From Rhizobium sp. WYJ-E13 (GTDB lineage: Bacteria > Pseudomonadota > Alphaproteobacteria > Rhizobiales > Rhizobiaceae), in NCBI RefSeq assembly GCF_018987265.1, contig NZ_CP076853.1, positions 434,001-498,000 on the forward strand: a stretch of DNA of 64,000 nt, in the 5' to 3' direction. The position numbers were made by a program, and so were the translations under genes. The notes under the pieces are model-generated. The model had not been told where the DNA came from and did no database searches. It was given only the letters and a program-made list of their open reading frames with translations. Positions 55,701 through 63,260 of this stretch are shown here, piece after piece (the stretch's first letter is position 1; each line of letters opens with the position of its first letter).

Positions 55701-56459
55701 CTCTCCGCCGCCACGATGGCGAAATATGCGACCGATTATAAGTCGCATGCGACCATGCTGATGAAAGACGGTCCCGCAAAGGACCGCGCTTCCAAGGATG
55801 CCACCAAGGAAGTGGATTATTTCGGCAAGACCATACCAACCGTAACTTCGCTCGACGATTTCCTGGCCGACAAACGCCTGACGGATCTGGTCCTGAAAGC
55901 AAACGGTCTCGATCCGAAGAAGTACGACAAGGATACGCTGAAGAAGATCTTCACCTCCGATCCTGATGACAAGAAGAGCTATCTCAACACCACGGCTGAC
56001 GCGCGCTTCAAGGAGATCGTCGCTTCCTTCAATTTCGACAAGGACGGCAACCTGACACGCGCCAAGATGGGTACGATCCAGGACAAGCAGGCCGAGGCGA
56101 ATACGCAGCAGCAGTATGTGCAGATGACACTGGAAACCCAAGAGGGCGAAAAGAATGATGGCGTTCGCCTGGCGCTCTATTTCAAGCGAAAGGCTGGTGA
56201 CGTCACCTCGCTCTACAACATTCTTGGCGACAAGGCACTCTATCAGGTCATCCAGACGACCTACAGTCTGCCGGCGCAGATTTCGTCGATGGACGTGGCC
56301 AAGCAGGTCGATCTTCTTGGCCGTTTCGTCAAGCTGGAGGACCTGCAGGATCCCAAGAAGGTCGACAAGCTCGTCAAGCGCTTCACAGCCATGTACGATA
56401 TCCAGAACAATACGCAGCAATCGCCGGCGCTTCAGCTTCTGACCGGCGCCGCCGGCTAG
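52734..56459 (+). CDS. giant multi-module DUF1217 protein
   Basis: 1241 residues with no signal peptide, membrane helix or cysteine cluster. It is built from about ten copies of a module of roughly 90-140 residues. Each begins with a helix-rich part ('SVDQLLGDQKLNSYIRYAF', 'NVDELLSDKMLTSYIKDAYG') and ends with a motif of the form F-N-F-x-x-D-G (near residues 104, 224, 313, 452, 552, 659, 750, 844, 975 and 1100, e.g. 'AYEAFNFKSDGTVSPTERAQ', 'IHDAFNFNADGSVTF'). The first (A-F-N-F-N-A-P-P) and second (F-N-F-K-P-D-N-G) are variants. DUF1217 proteins are known in rhizobial flagellar gene clusters, normally with few modules; no flagellar gene is nearby here. A structural, surface or flagellum-associated role is inferred. 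Function unknown. Confidence 0.85.
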   Translation: MITASLAYTILSRDMPKSLDRVANQAQVKKDAQYYADNINKVKDVDDFLGDYKLYSYAMKAYGLDDMIYAKAFMKKVLQSDLTDANSFANKLSDTRYKEFAAAFNFNAPPKDIQTDAQEDDLIGLYKQSFANAAQQTATETKYYSAQMDDVKTVQDFVGNSRLLNYALKSVGIDPTYMSKDYIAGVLTTDISKLGGNAPDTSDPAYDPTKTYVGDKLYALAQQFNFKPDNGDTQYFRDNIGSVQSVDDLLADPRLRTVALQSVGVDPATADNAFIRMVLTSDPATLGGDAPLNNPDPSLNYVGDKYKELRSYFNFNADGSVSGSAQNSGQTDSVAELYAFRAPVVGAAQTATQKNNVIEQYNIKTATQIVDRDGTASDVYYTSPVMSDLNKSYYLSKIGTITNVDQLVNDKRLADYVRSAFGMDPGFTQLKSVLTDPAYARSVDLGSAYEAFNFKSDGTVSPTERAQSYGQLTGIVNGATNVSSYFSNMMMPPGGVSPIDNVDELLSDKMLTSYIKDAYGLGQDFSNAELKNILTDSTYAGTAGHQNIHDAFNFNADGSVTFQTQPDGSVVGAQSALQLQGINQLAANNSSYYQVKLGDLSNNGSTSAVDMFLADSKLVSFLRASMQIGNDISDTTLRGILTDPTVAAAQGYSDVYQLFNFHQDGTVAQNTLSQSAGQVAEMTKKADDAATYYGSTMPSITSVDQLLGDQKLNSYIRYAFSIPTSVSDADLRNILVDQSDTGPYANVKAAFNFAADGTVTPGWAQTSAQMASVNSAANAREQGVLDRMGDVNDVDQLLADSSLTDYLKMAYNLAYDTSDAELRNILTDPTHAASVGQSDLNAAFNFAADGSLPTSTTAQTGEQTINTSDNYGARANNQGDDLIDRIIANYKSRMDDAKGVKSINDFMKTNATADTLLSNNSYPDLYQMALQAYGLTTNDVSRSTMRKLLASDPYDPKGYVASFKDDRITKMVRAFNFGADGKAAEPLSALSAATMAKYATDYKSHATMLMKDGPAKDRASKDATKEVDYFGKTIPTVTSLDDFLADKRLTDLVLKANGLDPKKYDKDTLKKIFTSDPDDKKSYLNTTADARFKEIVASFNFDKDGNLTRAKMGTIQDKQAEANTQQQYVQMTLETQEGEKNDGVRLALYFKRKAGDVTSLYNILGDKALYQVIQTTYSLPAQISSMDVAKQVDLLGRFVKLEDLQDPKKVDKLVKRFTAMYDIQNNTQQSPALQLLTGAAG

Positions 56460-56512
56460 ACCGCATCGCTGCTTTGATAATGGTGTGAGCCTCCCAGAGT
56501 CCAGGAACGGTT

Positions 56513-57943
56513 CTAGAGGCTCACTACCTTGTCCGGGTTCATGATGCCAGCCGGATCGAAGGCCCGCTTGATGCGGCGCATCAGCTCCATTTCGATATCA
56601 GGCCGGATCGATGCCAACTCGTCACGCTTCAGTTGACCGATACCATGCTCGGCGGAGATCGAGCCGCCATGGGCGAGCACCAGCCCGTGCACGATATGGT
56701 TCATTTCGTGCCAGCGGGCGATGAAGGCATCCTTGTCGGCGCCAACAGGCTGCGAGATGTTGTAGTGGATATTGCCGTCGCCCATATGACCGAAGGCGCA
56801 GATGCGTGCGCCGGGCATTGCCGTCACTACCGCCTGGCCGGCCTGGTTTATGAAGTGCGGGATCTTCGAAACCGGCACGGAAACATCGTGCTTGATCGAG
56901 CCTCCCTCCGGCTTCTGGGCGTCCGACATGCTCTCACGCATGTGCCACAGCGCCTTCTGCTGCGCAACGGAGGAGGCGATCGCCGCATCCTGGACGAGGC
57001 CTGCTTCGAAACCCTGCTCCAGCACGGCATTCATCATCCGCTCGGCAGTTTCGGCGGAATCCGAGGTGGAGATATCGATCAGCACATACCAGTCATGCGG
57101 CGTCTCCAGCGGATCGCGCACGCCGTCGATATTGCGCGCAGTGATCTCGACGCCGAAGCGTGGCATCAGCTCGAAGCCGGTGAGAGAAGCGCCGCAGAGG
57201 CTGGAGGCAAGATTGAAGAAGGCGAGCGCATCCTCGACAGACGAAAGCCCGGCAAAGGCCACCTGATGGCCGAGCGGCTGCGGGAAAAGCTTCAGCACTG
57301 CACCGGTTATGATACCGAGCGTGCCTTCCGCGCCAATGAAGAGATCGCGCAGATCATAGCCCGTGTTGTCCTTCTTCAGTCGGCGGAGCCCGTCCCAGAT
57401 CTCGCCCGTCGGCAGCACGACTTCGAGACCGAGGCAGAGCTGGCGCATGTTGCCATAGGCGAGAACTGCTGTTCCGCCGGCATTGGTGGAAAGGTTGCCG
57501 CCGATGCGGCAGGACCCTTCCGAGCCGAGCGACAGCGGAAACAGGCGGCCATGCGCCTCGGCGGCCTTCTGCACCTCGGCGAGGATCGCGCCGCCATCGG
57601 CGACCAGCACGTTGGCGACCGGATCGACATCGCGGATCTTGTTCATGCGTTCGAGCGACAGGATGACATCCGCCTTGCCTTCGCGCGGCGTTTGTCCGCC
57701 GACGAGGCCGGTATTGCCCGTCTGCGGCACGATCGCGGTACCGGTCTCGGTGGCGAGCTTCATGATCGCGGAGACTTCCTCGACCGAAGCGGGTTTTAAG
57801 AGGAGAGGGGAGGAGCCGTGATAGAGGCCGCGGTTTTCGATGAGGTGCGGCGCGAGATCGGCTTCGCTGCGAAGCGCATATTTCTCGCCGACGATGGCCG
57901 TGAAACGCTCGATGATATCAGGCGAAATGCTTGTGCTGCTCAT
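56513..57943 (-). CDS. FAD-linked oxidase, D-2-hydroxyacid dehydrogenase type
   Basis: 476 residues from ATG 57943 ('MSSTSISPDIIERFTAIVGE'). FAD-binding PCMH domain: 'IVPQTGNTGLVGGQTPREGK', 'GSEGSCRIGGNLSTNAGGTA', 'DLRDLFIGAEGTLGIITGAV'; C-terminal FAD-oxidase domain with 'FGHMGDGNIHYNI' and 'GGSISAEHGIGQLKRDEL'. This layout fits D-2-hydroxyglutarate, D-lactate or glycolate (GlcD-like) dehydrogenases; single-subunit length and motifs are closest to the D-2-hydroxyglutarate type. It starts 19 bases after the tsaC stop codon, so both are probably transcribed together. Confidence 0.87.
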   Translation of the reverse strand: MSSTSISPDIIERFTAIVGEKYALRSEADLAPHLIENRGLYHGSSPLLLKPASVEEVSAIMKLATETGTAIVPQTGNTGLVGGQTPREGKADVILSLERMNKIRDVDPVANVLVADGGAILAEVQKAAEAHGRLFPLSLGSEGSCRIGGNLSTNAGGTAVLAYGNMRQLCLGLEVVLPTGEIWDGLRRLKKDNTGYDLRDLFIGAEGTLGIITGAVLKLFPQPLGHQVAFAGLSSVEDALAFFNLASSLCGASLTGFELMPRFGVEITARNIDGVRDPLETPHDWYVLIDISTSDSAETAERMMNAVLEQGFEAGLVQDAAIASSVAQQKALWHMRESMSDAQKPEGGSIKHDVSVPVSKIPHFINQAGQAVVTAMPGARICAFGHMGDGNIHYNISQPVGADKDAFIARWHEMNHIVHGLVLAHGGSISAEHGIGQLKRDELASIRPDIEMELMRRIKRAFDPAGIMNPDKVVSL

Positions 57944-57962
57944 GGAGCCCGGTCCCTCTTCT

Positions 57963-58967
57963 TCACTCGCGCGGTGCTGCCGCGCGCCGCAATCGATCGT
58001 TGATCGCCTCTCCAAGCCCCTCGTCGGGGATCGGTGAAAAGGCGATCATGGCCGCGCCGCTGGCATCGGCCTTCTTCATGTAGTCGAAAAGATTGGCGGC
58101 CGCTTCCGAGAGATCGCCGCGCGGGCTGAGGTTCAGCGTGATCGCGGCATGCTCGGCGCCTGCCACCGTCTCCGGCCCGAAGGCGATCAGCGCTTCGCCG
58201 GGGTGGAGATCGGTAGCATCCAGCCGGACGGCCGCACCCGGCGCGTAATGCGAGGCGAGCATGCCTGGCGCTTCGATCGCCGCGGCAGCCTTCTTTGAAC
58301 GCTGCAATCGCCTGCCGGTCACCCGCTCGATCTCCTTGGCCGGCAGACCGCCTGGCCGCAGCAAGCGAAGTTCGCCGTTCTCGACCTTCACGATCGTCGA
58401 TTCCACTCCGACTGCACTCGCGCCCGCGTCAAGGATCAGCGGTATCTTTGCGCCGAGATCGGCTTCGACATGGGCAGCACTCGTGGCGCTCACCTTGCCT
58501 GATGTATTGGCGCTCGGAGCCGCGAGCGGTCGCCCGAAGGCGCGGATCAGTTCACCTGTAAAGCCTTTCGGTATGCGGATGCCGACGCTGTCGAGGCCCG
58601 CGGTCGCCAGCGCATGGATCGTGGTGCCGGTCTTCAGCGGCAGCACCAGCGTCAACGGGCCTGGCCAAAACGCTTCTGCCAAAGCGCGCGAGATCGGATC
58701 GAATTCCGCATGGGCTTCTGCCATCGCAAGATCCGCCATGTGGCAGATCAGCGGATTGAAGCGCGGCCGGCCCTTGCTCTCGTAGATCCGGGTGATTGCC
58801 GCCGGATTGGTCGCGTCGGCGGCAAGTCCGTAGACGGTCTCGGTGGGAATGGCGATCGCAAAGCCTTCGGCAAGTGCCGCGCAGCCGGCTTCGAGCGCCG
58901 TCTTCCTGTCCGCCTTGATGTCGATAATGCGTGCCATGTCCTGCCCGGTTTTTACTGCGGCAGTCAT
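57963..58967 (-). CDS. tsaC: L-threonylcarbamoyladenylate synthase (Sua5/TsaC type)
   Basis: 334 residues from ATG 58967, with GGAAGG just upstream; Met11 is an alternative. The YrdC domain is clear ('IPTETVYGLAADATNPAAIT', 'IYESKGRPRFNPLICHMADL', 'FWPGPLTLVLPLK', 'RPLAAPSANTSGKVS'). A C-terminal Sua5 domain follows after about 220 ('APGMLASHYAPGAAVRLDA'). It makes threonylcarbamoyl-AMP for the t6A37 modification of tRNA. The two-domain form is Sua5-like rather than short TsaC. Confidence 0.93.
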   Translation of the reverse strand: MTAAVKTGQDMARIIDIKADRKTALEAGCAALAEGFAIAIPTETVYGLAADATNPAAITRIYESKGRPRFNPLICHMADLAMAEAHAEFDPISRALAEAFWPGPLTLVLPLKTGTTIHALATAGLDSVGIRIPKGFTGELIRAFGRPLAAPSANTSGKVSATSAAHVEADLGAKIPLILDAGASAVGVESTIVKVENGELRLLRPGGLPAKEIERVTGRRLQRSKKAAAAIEAPGMLASHYAPGAAVRLDATDLHPGEALIAFGPETVAGAEHAAITLNLSPRGDLSEAAANLFDYMKKADASGAAMIAFSPIPDEGLGEAINDRLRRAAAPRE

Positions 58968-59027
58968 TAGGCCTTCCTTGCGGCGCGATCAATCCCGCCC
59001 AGAACGAGCGGACCAACAGCCCGCGGA

Positions 59028-59636
59028 CTACAGCTGGCGTATGATCTGGCGAAGCTGCTCGTTGCGGGCGCCGAGCAGAAGGATGTTGCGGATGGCGATC
59101 TGCGGATCGTTGGTGCGGAAGAGCAGGCCGTTGCCGCGCACGGAGCGGTCGACCACCATCTTCTCCGGTGTGCTTTCACCCGGCTTGACCGCCACGGCGA
59201 AATACATGCGGGAATTCTGTACCGCGATATTGTCGAAGAAATTGTCGTTGTCGCCGATGTCGGAATAGAAGTTGGCGATGTAGAAGGCCCAGGCCACTTC
59301 GTCGTAGCGGGCAAATTTGGTACGCGCTGCCGTGACGTGGCAGTAGCCGAGATGCGGGCTGTCGGCCAGCGTCCGGTGGAAGATCATCTTCGGAAACTGG
59401 ATGGAGCGGTGGAAGCCGTTGATGTTCTGATGGGTTTTTTCGCCCGCGGCCTGCAGCTTTCGTGCGGTCTTTTCGGCCACTTCCTCATGGGTGAGATAGC
59501 GGCGCTCCTCCGGGAGCCAGTCTTCGCGACGGCGGCTGATACGGCCGGTGCGCAGGAATTCCGAGTGCTTGGCGAAAAGCCGCGGTTCCGTAGGCTTGAT
59601 CTCTTCCCGCGTGTCGAAATATCGAAGTTTGGCCAT
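59028..59636 (-). CDS. conserved rhizobial hypothetical protein, possibly DUF6656
   Basis: 202 residues from ATG 59636; a TTG at 59672 is in frame but less likely. Soluble, basic, rich in aromatic residues ('LRYFDTREEIKPTEPRLFAK', 'WAFYIANFYSDIGDNDNFFD', 'MYFAVAVKPGESTPEKMVVD'). No signal peptide or membrane helix. I do not recognise a function; I believe similar proteins occur across Rhizobium (possibly DUF6656). It lies between tsaC and the gbcA region, transcribed with neither for certain. Confidence 0.72.
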   Translation of the reverse strand: MAKLRYFDTREEIKPTEPRLFAKHSEFLRTGRISRRREDWLPEERRYLTHEEVAEKTARKLQAAGEKTHQNINGFHRSIQFPKMIFHRTLADSPHLGYCHVTAARTKFARYDEVAWAFYIANFYSDIGDNDNFFDNIAVQNSRMYFAVAVKPGESTPEKMVVDRSVRGNGLLFRTNDPQIAIRNILLLGARNEQLRQIIRQL

Positions 59637-59740
59637 GGCTTCCGCAGTCTTCGCTGTGTGGGTCACCGGCAAGGATAGGTTTTCGTGCTTAACGCCCTGT
59701 TAAAATAGCGCGAAGAAGGCGCGAGAGCCGGGTTTGAAGC

Positions 59741-59761
59741 CGACATGTCGTAAATACGACA
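59741..59761. promoter_or_regulatory. candidate operator upstream of gbcA
   Basis: TGTCGTAAATACGACA (59746-59761) is a perfect inverted repeat with two central bases, overlapping the palindrome CGACATGTCG (59741-59750). More TGTCG half-sites follow near 59813, 59870 and 59891, all in the 393-base gap between the divergent hypothetical gene and gbcA. The cluster suggests a regulator of gbcA; its identity is unknown. I see no gene in the gap. Confidence 0.5.
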
Positions 59762-60029
59762 GGATTTTATCTGCCGCATTGGATTCGCTTATGTCTGAAG
59801 GGCCACGAAATGTCGCAATTGACGATAATCAAAGGCGAATGAATGTTTCTGAGGACCGCTCGGCTCCCCTGTCGTCAATTTCGAAGCGGATGTCGCTTTA
59901 CAACCAAGCGACCGGCATGCTCGGTGCTTAAATAACCCTATGACCAGTTCTCCGGAGGGAGAAGGAAGCGGGCGCGCTTCCGCTGCGGTGCTCGAAAAGG
60001 GTAGCAGCCACATGCACAAGGATAGGCAG

Positions 60030-61274
60030 ATGGATATTCGCAGCAACGTTTTGCGCCAGCTCAAGAGCCGCCGCGAGGGTTTCAGTCTCGAACAGCCCTT
60101 CTATATTGACGAGGATTATTTCCGTCTGGACATGGAGATGATCTACTATCGCGACTGGCTGTTCATCGGCCATGATTGCGAATTGACGAAGCCGGGCGCC
60201 TACTTCACCGTCCAGATCGGCGATTATCCCGTCGTCATCGTGCGCGGACGTGACAATGTCATTCGCGCCTTCCACAACAGCTGTCGCCACCGCGGCTCGC
60301 GTGTCTGCACCAAGGAGCACGGCTCGTCGGTACGCCTCGTCTGCCCCTATCACCAATGGACCTACGATCTCGACGGCAAACTCGCCTTCGCGCGCCATAT
60401 GGGCGATGATTTCGACAAGAGCGGCTACGGGCTGAAACCAGTCCATTGCGAAATTGTCGCCGGTTACGTCTTCATCTGCCTCGCCAATGTCGCGCCCGAC
60501 TTCCAGACCGTGCGCGACAAGGTCGAGCCCTATATGGCGCCCCACCATATCAGCGAGGCCAAGATCGCCTTCCAGAGCACCATCATTGAGAAGGGCAACT
60601 GGAAGCTTGTCTGGGAAAACAATCGCGAGTGCTATCACTGCGCCGCAAACCATCCCGAGCTCTGCCGCACCTATCCGGAAGCGCCGAGCGTGACCGGCAC
60701 GGATGGCGGTGCCGACGATCCCGAGATTGCCGGCCATTGGGCGCGCTGTGAGGCAGCCGGTCTGCCGAGCAAGTTCCAGATCTCGCCCGATGGACAGTTC
60801 CGCACCGCCCGCATGCCGCTGATCGAGGACGCCGAAAGCTACACCATGTCCGGCAAGCCCGCCGTCAAGCGCCCACTCTCCGATGACGTGAAGATCAGCC
60901 ACATCGGCACCATGCTGCTTTTCCACTATCCGACGACCTGGAACCATCTGCTCGGCGATCACGCGATCTCCTTCCGCGTGCTGCCGCTCAGCGCCAACGA
61001 GACGGCTGTGACGACCAAGTGGATCGTCCACAAGGATGCCGTCGAAGGCGTGGATTACAATCTCGAGGAACTGACCCACGTCTGGACCGAGACCAACGAC
61101 CAGGACCGCCGCATCGTCGAAGAGAATGCCTTCGGCATCCGCTCGCCGGCCTATGAGCCCGGTCCTTATTCGGCGGCCCACGAAGGCGGCGTCATGCAGT
61201 TCCTCGAATGGTATTCGAATTTCATGATCAATCGCCTGCAGGGCGATCAGGCCAAGCTTTCGGTCGTCGCCTGA
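60030..61274 (+). CDS. gbcA: Rieske-type glycine betaine demethylase, oxygenase subunit
   Basis: 414 residues from ATG 60030, with AAGGA seven bases upstream; ATG 60012 and 59940 are in frame. Rieske 2Fe-2S site 'CRHRGSRVC' and 'CPYHQWTYD' (C-X-H...C-X2-H), then the mononuclear iron site 'ENNRECYHCAANHPELC'. The GbcA family removes a methyl from glycine betaine to give dimethylglycine and needs a GbcB reductase, which is not in the window. Other Rieske oxygenases of this class (e.g. for stachydrine or carnitine) are possible. Confidence 0.85.
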   Translation: MDIRSNVLRQLKSRREGFSLEQPFYIDEDYFRLDMEMIYYRDWLFIGHDCELTKPGAYFTVQIGDYPVVIVRGRDNVIRAFHNSCRHRGSRVCTKEHGSSVRLVCPYHQWTYDLDGKLAFARHMGDDFDKSGYGLKPVHCEIVAGYVFICLANVAPDFQTVRDKVEPYMAPHHISEAKIAFQSTIIEKGNWKLVWENNRECYHCAANHPELCRTYPEAPSVTGTDGGADDPEIAGHWARCEAAGLPSKFQISPDGQFRTARMPLIEDAESYTMSGKPAVKRPLSDDVKISHIGTMLLFHYPTTWNHLLGDHAISFRVLPLSANETAVTTKWIVHKDAVEGVDYNLEELTHVWTETNDQDRRIVEENAFGIRSPAYEPGPYSAAHEGGVMQFLEWYSNFMINRLQGDQAKLSVVA

Positions 61275-61418
61275 GGACGTTCATGACCGGTTAATGTCCG
61301 GTTCATTTCACCTCCGATAGAGATGGAGCGCAGAGGCTGCTTTCGGGTCATTCGGGAACAATTTTCCGTTTTATCCGTTGTGCAGCAGGCTTTTGTCGCT
61401 CTTAATCGGAGATACGCA

Positions 61419-61904
61419 ATGTTTGGGCTGAGTAAGAAGGTCGCGACTGCGGTTATGGCCGCCGCCGCCGTTGTGACGAGCTTCGTGCCGTCGCAGGCAA
61501 TTCAAATGCCGGCCGCCCCACAGGTGGAAAAGTCTTTGTCTGTCGAAAATGTCCAGTACCGCCGTTACTATCGTCCGGGTTATCGTCCCGGCTATTATCC
61601 GGGCTACCGTCCGGCCTATCGCCCAGGCTGGTACGGTGGCTACCGCGGCTATTCCTATTATCGTCCGGGTTACCGTCACTATAATGGCTACTGGTATCCG
61701 CTGGCAGCCTTCGGTGCCGGCGCGATCATCGGTGGCGCCATCGCCGCTCAGCCGCGCTACTATGCACCCGCACCGGCTCCCGCGGGCATCAATCCGAGTC
61801 ATGTCGCCTGGTGCGAAAACCGCTACCGCTCCTACAGGGCCTACGACAATACGTTCCAGCCCTATAATGGTCCGCGCCAGCAGTGCTATTCACCCTATTA
61901 TTGA
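61419..61904 (+). CDS. BA14K family exported protein
   Basis: 161 residues from ATG 61419 (GGAG seven bases upstream). Signal peptide ('[20 protein letters not shown]'), then a Tyr/Arg/Gly/Pro-rich middle with repeated '[14 protein letters not shown]', a short hydrophobic Gly/Ala segment ('[18 protein letters not shown]'), and the C-terminal BA14K motif '[20 protein letters not shown]' with two cysteines. BA14K proteins are abundant in Brucella and rhizobia, bind sugars or envelope components and are immunoreactive in Brucella. Function here unknown. Confidence 0.88.
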   Translation: MFGLSKKVATAVMAAAAVVTSFVPSQAIQMPAAPQVEKSLSVENVQYRRYYRPGYRPGYYPGYRPAYRPGWYGGYRGYSYYRPGYRHYNGYWYPLAAFGAGAIIGGAIAAQPRYYAPAPAPAGINPSHVAWCENRYRSYRAYDNTFQPYNGPRQQCYSPYY

Positions 61905-61958
61905 GGTGAAGCCAGAGATGGAGATAGAGCGTCCGGCCATCCAGCCGGACGTTTTCAT

Positions 61959-62951
61959 TTAGAGGATATCCACCCGCTTCAAGAGCCACCAAGCCAAAGC
62001 GATGGAGGCGATGATGAGCCCCACGGCATATTCCGTACCGTAGTCTCCGACGGCGAAGGGCAGGTTGGCCGTGTTCATGCCGAAAAAGCCGGTCACCAGC
62101 GTCGGCGGCAACAGGAAGGCCGTCATGATCGACAGGATATAAAGGTGGCGGTTCGTCTCGGAGGAGAGCTTGGAATCGATTTCTTCGTGCAGCAGCCTTG
62201 CCCGGTCCTGCAGCGCATAGACATCATGGTCGACCGTCTCCAGCCTGCTCGTCAGTCGCCCGGCAATATCGTCAAAGCCGAAGGGCATTTCATCTTCGTC
62301 GGAGGCTGCGGCTCGCCGCATCAGCGCGAGAACCGTGCGCAGGTGGCGATGCAGCCGGACGATCGTGCGGCGGACGGGAGCAAGCCTGCGGCGCTCGTCC
62401 CGCGAGGCGCTGTCGTAGACGAAGTCCTCGATCAGGTTGAGCTCTTCGGTGAGCTCCATGACGACGGATATCAGCGTACGCTGGAACTCGGTCACAAGCA
62501 GCTCGAAGAGGTCGACGGGGCGAGTGAACTTGCCGGGATTCTTCTCGATCATCACACGTGTCCGCTCCACGCTTCGCAACGGCTGCAGGCGCGTGGTGAT
62601 GATGTACCGGTCGGAGATCGCGAAATGCAGCCAGCCGAGATCCGCTGTGTCCTGATCGAACTCACGCTGGCAGTCCACCAGCGTGCCGTAAAGCATCTGC
62701 TCGTCGACAGTCAGGACCGCGTGCGTGTCGCGCGTGGTCAGCGCCGACTTGGCGTCATCCATCACGCCGAGCGTGTCGAGCAGGGCGGGCACACGGGCGT
62801 CAGCAAGATTGAGATGCAGCCAATAGAAACCGTCGTCCGCAGTCAGCTCCGCGGCCGTCGCGCTGTTTTGCAGCCGCACGGCCTTCCTGCTTTCCGGCGA
62901 GAAACGATAGGCCCATACGAGGCCGGGTATGTTGACGGGCAAGGTATCCAT
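61959..62951 (-). CDS. CorA/ZntB-type divalent cation transporter
   Basis: 330 residues from ATG 62951 ('MDTLPVNIPGLVWAYRF'); GAGG lies about 11 bases upstream. Long N-terminal cytoplasmic domain, then two C-terminal helices around 'TGFFGMNTANLPF'. The GMN signature is kept, while the rest resembles ZntB-like members that move Zn2+ or other ions. It is a paralogue of the CorA at 11333-12319, with low similarity outside the signature. It is convergent with the BA14K gene. Confidence 0.88.
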   Translation of the reverse strand: MDTLPVNIPGLVWAYRFSPESRKAVRLQNSATAAELTADDGFYWLHLNLADARVPALLDTLGVMDDAKSALTTRDTHAVLTVDEQMLYGTLVDCQREFDQDTADLGWLHFAISDRYIITTRLQPLRSVERTRVMIEKNPGKFTRPVDLFELLVTEFQRTLISVVMELTEELNLIEDFVYDSASRDERRRLAPVRRTIVRLHRHLRTVLALMRRAAASDEDEMPFGFDDIAGRLTSRLETVDHDVYALQDRARLLHEEIDSKLSSETNRHLYILSIMTAFLLPPTLVTGFFGMNTANLPFAVGDYGTEYAVGLIIASIALAWWLLKRVDIL

Positions 62952-62987
62952 TGCTGCCGATCCTCTCGCGAAGGCGATCAATCCTAC

Positions 62988-63091
62988 TAAAGCATGTCGC
63001 GCAAAAGTGTGTAGCGGTTTTGCGATAACGACATGCGTCAAAACAAGACCTAAGCGTGGCAGCGGATCTGAAAGATCGCGACACGCTTAGA
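62988..63091. repeat. Rhizobium-type dispersed palindromic repeat, copy B
   Basis: 'AAAGCATGTCGCGCAAAAGT' through 'AACGACATGCGT' to 'GATCTGAAAGATCGCGACAC', the same arrangement as 15636-15735. It sits between the start of the minus-strand transporter and the acyl-CoA dehydrogenase promoter region, so it is upstream of both genes. Confidence 0.7.
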
Positions 63092-63168
63092 GATTCTCCA
63101 TGACGTTTGTTTGTGCAAGTGCACAAGCGAAAAGGCGCTCCCGATCAAGGTTATCGACGGAAACCAAA

Positions 63169-63184
63169 TTGACGTTTACGTAAA
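63169..63184. promoter_or_regulatory. candidate operator of the acyl-CoA dehydrogenase gene
   Basis: TTGACGTTTACGTAAA, containing the perfect palindrome TTTACGTAAA, 77 bases before the start codon. It resembles operators of the MerR-type regulator LiuR, which controls branched-chain and fatty-acid degradation genes in proteobacteria; the match is from memory and binding is unproven. Confidence 0.45.
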
Positions 63185-63260
63185 AATCAATTAGCTCTTC
63201 CGGTGGAGGCGCTTGTGCACCGGCTTGGCCGTGCGTAAGCCGAATGCGGAGGAAAATAAA

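Noticed and set aside
59734..59931. 65-codon open frame upstream of gbcA
   Set aside because: No ribosome site or protein-like features; it covers the palindromic operator cluster.
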